DNA from: Agaricus subrufescens
Taxonomy: Eukaryota; Basidiomycota; Agaricomycetes; Agaricales; Agaricaceae
Direction: 5' to 3'
DNA length: 64,000 nt
Assembly: GCA_029945375.1 (NCBI GenBank)
Contig: CM057067.1
Span: 2,232,001 to 2,296,000, forward strand
A model generated the notes under the pieces. It did no database searches. It had not been told where the DNA came from and saw nothing but the letters and a program-made list of their open reading frames with translations. This document shows, piece by piece, positions 60,053-64,000 of this stretch. A program made the translations under genes and the position numbers. Each line of letters begins with the position of its first letter. Position 1 is the first letter of the stretch.

Positions 60053-60879
60053 GCATGTCTGATCCAGAACAGCATAAATATCCAAGCCGCAGCGATGACA
60101 CATGGCGCGAGGATGAGGAAGGGTTGTACTTTCTGCCAAAGAGATCCAACTCCGTCACAAGCCTAGATGGAACAGTCAGTCAAATTTGAGTAGGTGGGAA
60201 ACGAAAAGGATTTACCGCCAAGTTCCCTTTATCCTGACAGACTCCGGTCATAGTGAACTTGAAGGGCTGCAAACACCATCATAGCCATATGGAATGCTAG
60301 AGAATATTGAGCGCCCTTCCGAAAACTTTTTAATCCCATCGAGCGCTCACCTAGGATCCCGACCAATTGGATAACATTCCGTAGACGAAGTGCATCGAAT
60401 GCCATGAGTAGTTCAAATATCCTCTGGAATCGAGGCAATTAATCGGGAGAACCGGAGGAAAACAAGGGCAGCCTACTCTGCGAGCGCGAAAAGTGCCAAA
60501 TAACAGGATAACGTCTGATATTTAAACATGCAATTAGAAATGCTTGGAGGTGCGGGGATGCGAATACGTACCCGATATCTGCTATCACTGAAATCTACCT
60601 CTCCTCGTACCTACGGCGCGTTTAATTTGTTGCTCTTCACTAACGAGAAACGCAAGCATACCTTCCCGAAGGTGATAGCAACCATGACCAACACAACGAT
60701 CGCTTCTGCGGGCGGAAGATAGATTGGTAAATGAGCAACGGTAATGTTGGCATTACGCACAAATCAAAGCTGTGGAACGCGTCTATGTGAGTCAATCAGA
60801 CACTTAAGACATGATAGGACACACTTGTCAGTATGAAAGCGTGCTGCGCCCTTGTCGCAAGCAATGGTTCAACTGCCAT
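60053..60879 (-). pseudogene. UPF0658 Golgi membrane protein, N-terminal part, right arm
   Basis: Mirror of 15317-16143. The ATG is at 60877-60879. The exon with MAFDALRLRNVIQL lies at about 60357-60398. Confidence 0.7.
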
Positions 60880-61478
60880 GTTGAGGTAGATTCGTTGTCA
60901 GAAAGTCGCCGAGTAACGGATATGGTATCTCCCGCGAATGTGGTGTGACAGCCGGGGGCAGGGAAGGACGGGAGGGAGGAGGAATGGGACAGGACGAGAG
61001 ATATATAGATGGATGACACGAGGACAACATGTTTGATCAAGTCCGCCATAGGACGTACGCACGCTGGCCATGGGAGGTCAGACTGGCCGGTGTTTTACTG
61101 CTCTCGAGACAGTACAGATAGCCCATGGCGTAGATGAGTCAAGACAGAGCTAGCGGTGAATGCAGGCATCCAAGGCGAGAGGAGAGGACGCGTGATGTAG
61201 ACACGTTGACCAAAAAGAGAAGGTGCACATGACATAAATCAACTGGCCCTATAGTTACGACCGCAGATAATCTTTGATAACGAAAATTTGCCTTCCCCTC
61301 TTTACACCCATCATTACGGGCACCTATTCGATCCACACCACATTACATTGATAGTGTTGAATCCCTACTTGGTATGTCAATCTATACTTAACTGTATTGA
61401 GCTTTATTAAAGTATATTAAGCAGTGAAATACAATCATGGTATAGATTCCAATTAATCTAATAGCGATGACAGCTTAG
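60880..61478. other. Intergenic between divergent genes
   Basis: Mirror of 14718-15316. A candidate donor (TTG-GTATGT) at about 61371 and the acceptor CTTAG at 61474-61478 may bracket the first intron of the dioxygenase gene, but no start codon could be assigned. Confidence 0.4.
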
Positions 61479-63569
61479 AAGGATTGGATACAGAAACTCC
61501 GGTCAACTACAGCATCACAGTCTAAGGGCAATCAAGATGATTGTGAGCACTCTACTATATCATGTGAATTATCTTGACTGTCAATTTCTAGGTTCTCAAC
61601 CAGCTTCTGATAGCGAGTACAACAACTTGCAAGAGAACATTGAAACATCAGGAAAAACTAGTGAGTAGATTAGTCTTGATCATTGTTTTTGCCTTTGCTT
61701 ATAGTGGTTATAGACAAAAACAAGAGGAAAACAAGGCAAACTGAGATATTACGGGCTACAAAAAGTCACAAAACTGATTCTCCTAAGAAACGGATTTCAG
61801 AAAACTCCTATGAGCTTCCTGGAGAAGTGCTTCCAAAATGTAAGCAAATATCTACAAACTAGCATATTAACATATCTTGTTGCAGACACAGCTCCTCCTA
61901 ACAAATCAATGGATGTTAAACCTTTAAGAATGAAATCCCTGATAGTTGAACTAATCAAGAAGGCAATAGCAACATGGCCTACAATTCCAGAAGAGCATCA
62001 TCATGCTGAAGATAAAACATTCATTTGCCATGTTTTTTATTGTATGCAAGGAGGATTTCTGGCAAGATTTTCAACATTTTTGAATGATGATCTGAACCGC
62101 TACACAAATGCAAATGAGCAGGAAAAAAAGGAAAAACTTGAAAGTCTACAAAGAGATATTCATGACACTGAGATGGTAGAGTACATTGGCTTGATTTTTA
62201 TTATCAATCTGATTTATTTATATATTTGCACAGGGTGTCCTTGCTCAAGTTCTTCACTTATTCCAAGATATGGGCTCAAAATCTGGTAATGAAACACTTC
62301 AAGCCTGTATAAAAATGGGAAATGAGTTTCAAAAACATATAAAATCTGCCAAAAAAGCAGGGAAAACTTGTCTTTCAAGAGCAACATGGATTGGTTTTGA
62401 AGAGTATGGTTTTGTGAGATTTGTGCAATACTAGGTTTAACCATGATTTTAGGAATCCCATCCACAATCATAGCCATATGGTAGAAACAGATGCTCAAAC
62501 TACACAATTGAGCACTGCTGTCAATGTTGGCAATTATTGTGATCGGATCTGTGCTCCAAGTGATGACAAGCTTTGGCCTTTGATTTTCTGGACTAAAGAT
62601 GACTGTGATGATCAGTCACCTAGTCCAGATAAAATTGTGAGTATTTTATTTTCAAGTATGTATATCAAAAATTAATTGGGATAGTTTGGAGCTGTTGTAT
62701 ATCATCCAGAAAAACTCACACATAATCTTGGAGAGAATGCATTCAATATAGGAGCTGCTGAATTGGAGCGACTCTACATACAGTAAGCAACTATTATCTA
62801 TAATATTTGTGCCAATTATTTATACATATTAGCTACAAAGGAAAGGTCAAAAGGTCACGATTGGAGTCTACTGGAGAAATGGTTAAAGGGTCTGGCATGC
62901 ATGCCGTTAACCATATACTCTATAAAGCTGAAGTCAAACAAAGTCAAAAACCAGAACTAGAATTTATAATGCCTGGTAGAGTGTGCTCTATCTTCTCACA
63001 TTTGGTAATCTAATAGTGTGTTTCTTAGTATATGAAGCAATTCACCATGAATTTTACAAGGCATTTTTGCCACACTGGGCTGCTGAACATGAAGTAAGCT
63101 TATAACTCTTTTTTAATCTATTGACTAATCTTTTTATCCTAGAATGTGGCAAAACAAAATCCTAAGTTGATGAATGCATTGGGATATCCATCAGCATCCA
63201 CATTTGCTACTTATGGTTATTCTGCTGGCCTACACCTTGATAACGATAGTACACCAACACGAGGGTGGGTTATGCAACGACCTGATGATGTATGTGTCTG
63301 GTTACCAATAGTTTTCTTTTACTTACTGTCTTTAGCTTTCAAGAGAGACTAGTAATTTTGTTTGGGGATCCCACCGGTTGATTCTTGAAATGCAACAAAA
63401 TCTCTTCTGGTATTGGGATGCTCGAAAGCATTATCATGGTACAACTCTCAGTGATAATGCTATTAAAGAGCTTTCTGGTCAAAAAAAAGAAAACAAAAAC
63501 GACAAGGAACGGAGTGGCCAATGGACCCAAGCTGCTGTTTTTCCTGTAGCAGTTGTTAATGCAAGATAA
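61479..63569 (+). pseudogene. TET/JBP-like 2OG-Fe(II) dioxygenase, right arm, one frameshift
   Basis: Exons separated by 40-60 base introns spell a lysine-rich N-terminus (KDWIQKLRSTTASQSK...), TAPPNKSMDVKPLRMKSLIV, GVLAQVLHLFQDMGSKSGNE, CNTRFNHDFRNPIHNHSHMV, NVGNYCDRICAPSDDKLWPL, GAVVYHPEKLTHNLGENAFN, EAIHHEFYKAFLPHWAAEHE, GYSAGLHLDND, RGWVMQRPDD and SNFVWGSHRLILEMQQN with HYHGTT. The iron ligands would be His (63233) and Asp (63239) of HLD and a distal His in YHGTT. Such genes are abundant in Agaricomycetes, often with transposons, and oxidise 5-methylcytosine or thymine. At about 62419 the frame shifts by one base (VRF/CNTRF) with no room for an intron. The first exon was not found. Confidence 0.74.
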
Positions 63570-64000
63570 GCTTGAAGTAGGATCAAACAGTTTGTAATTG
63601 TTACAATTATACATATCTTTTACTATCTGTATTTCAGTACTATTTTTCTTTTTCAAAAAATTGGCCAACCCCCATCCCTGCTTTCAACCACCATTGTCCC
63701 AAGTTTTACCCACTAGCACTTCCAGGGAACAGCCTACATCCACAAAACATAGCTTGCAATGAGAAATCTGACAATTCAGGAACCACAAGCTGAGGTTATG
63801 AGAGGACAGCCCAATTTTGTGTTTATGGAAAGGTACTCCGTTGAAGAGACTAGATCGGTGTGAATGTGGAAAATAAAATATAAAATATAAAATCGAATGC
63901 GAATGCAACCCTTTGAATTACACCGAGTCTCAAGTGCGGTTCGTGGGGAGAATAAATCAGAAAGAAAGTGAAAGTAAGTGTCTCGATTAAGTATTAAATG
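63570..64000. other. No gene; outer part of the right arm
   Basis: Mirror of 12196-12626. It includes an A/T tract with three AAAATATAA-like words near 63870-63890. The arm continues to the window end. Confidence 0.5.

Larger units (their letters stand above)
42571..64000 (-). repeat. Giant inverted repeat, right arm
   Basis: Reverse complement of 12196-33668, running to the window end without sign of stopping. It lacks the 42-base duplication and one G of the left arm. Single-base differences noticed are at 48028, 52938, 57035, 57438 and 58662. They were found because they change a translation or frame length, so silent ones may be missed. Confidence 0.97.

Noticed and set aside
62395..62450. 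An intron to bypass the dioxygenase frame change (GTTTTG...CTAG or GTTTAA...TTTTAG).
   Set aside because: The possible introns would be 18-26 bases, shorter than any other intron in the window; a one-base loss is simpler.
1..64000. CRISPR arrays, bacterial operons and ribosome binding sites.
   Set aside because: Introns and eukaryotic families throughout show fungal nuclear DNA; the few tandem repeats do not have the repeat-spacer pattern. No tRNA or rRNA gene was recognised by eye either.

Overview
The window looks like a transposon-rich stretch of a basidiomycete (probably Agaricomycete) genome. The evidence is short introns of about 40-65 bases with GT..AG ends, degenerate Ty1/copia and Ty3/gypsy retrotransposons, a fungal Tnp2 (CACTA-type) transposase, a TET/JBP-like dioxygenase gene of the kind expanded in mushrooms, and fragments of many ordinary fungal nuclear genes. 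The species cannot be named from the sequence.

The dominating structure is a very large inverted repeat. Positions 12196-33668 reappear reverse-complemented at 42571-64000, so the arms are about 21.4 kb and the spacer 8.9 kb. Partner coordinates sum to 76239 for the inner part of the arms and 76196 for the outer part. The change is caused by a 42-base tandem duplication plus one extra G that exist only in the left arm. Apart from that I noticed only five single-base differences, so the arms are nearly identical. The right arm runs off the window at 64000 and its outer end is unseen.

Left of the arms (1-12195) lie, in order: the 3' part of a copia polyprotein with one in-frame stop and its 3' LTR; a Tnp2 transposase gene on the minus strand; a non-coding stretch with a small minisatellite; the 3' end of a gypsy polyprotein; and about 1.4 kb strikingly rich in the word TCGAG.

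Each arm contains, from outside to inside: a TET/JBP-like 2OG-Fe(II) dioxygenase gene with one apparent frameshift; then a chain of damaged host gene fragments on both strands (UPF0658 Golgi membrane protein, SET2 histone methyltransferase, KRE6/SKN1 beta-glucan synthesis protein, COG6, PDR-type ABC transporter, mitochondrial glycerol-3-phosphate dehydrogenase, mitochondrial Lon protease); then a TEA/ATTS-domain transcription factor whose five exons splice to an uninterrupted 312-residue frame; then a membrane-protein fragment, a WDR24/RTC1 WD40 fragment and a VPS28 fragment. Because each arm carries the same set, every gene is present twice in opposite orientation. Most fragments keep recognisable introns, so they look like pieces of genomic DNA and not retrocopies.

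The spacer holds a badly broken copia element, interrupted by a 245-base MITE with TA target duplication. It ends in an LTR that appears to supply the TATA box, first exon and first intron for an intact six-exon gene coding for about 1226 residues, which is followed by a second, diverged LTR of the same family. That gene, the two TEA factor copies and perhaps the Tnp2 transposase are the only plausible functional protein genes seen. All family assignments are from reading motifs, without database searches.
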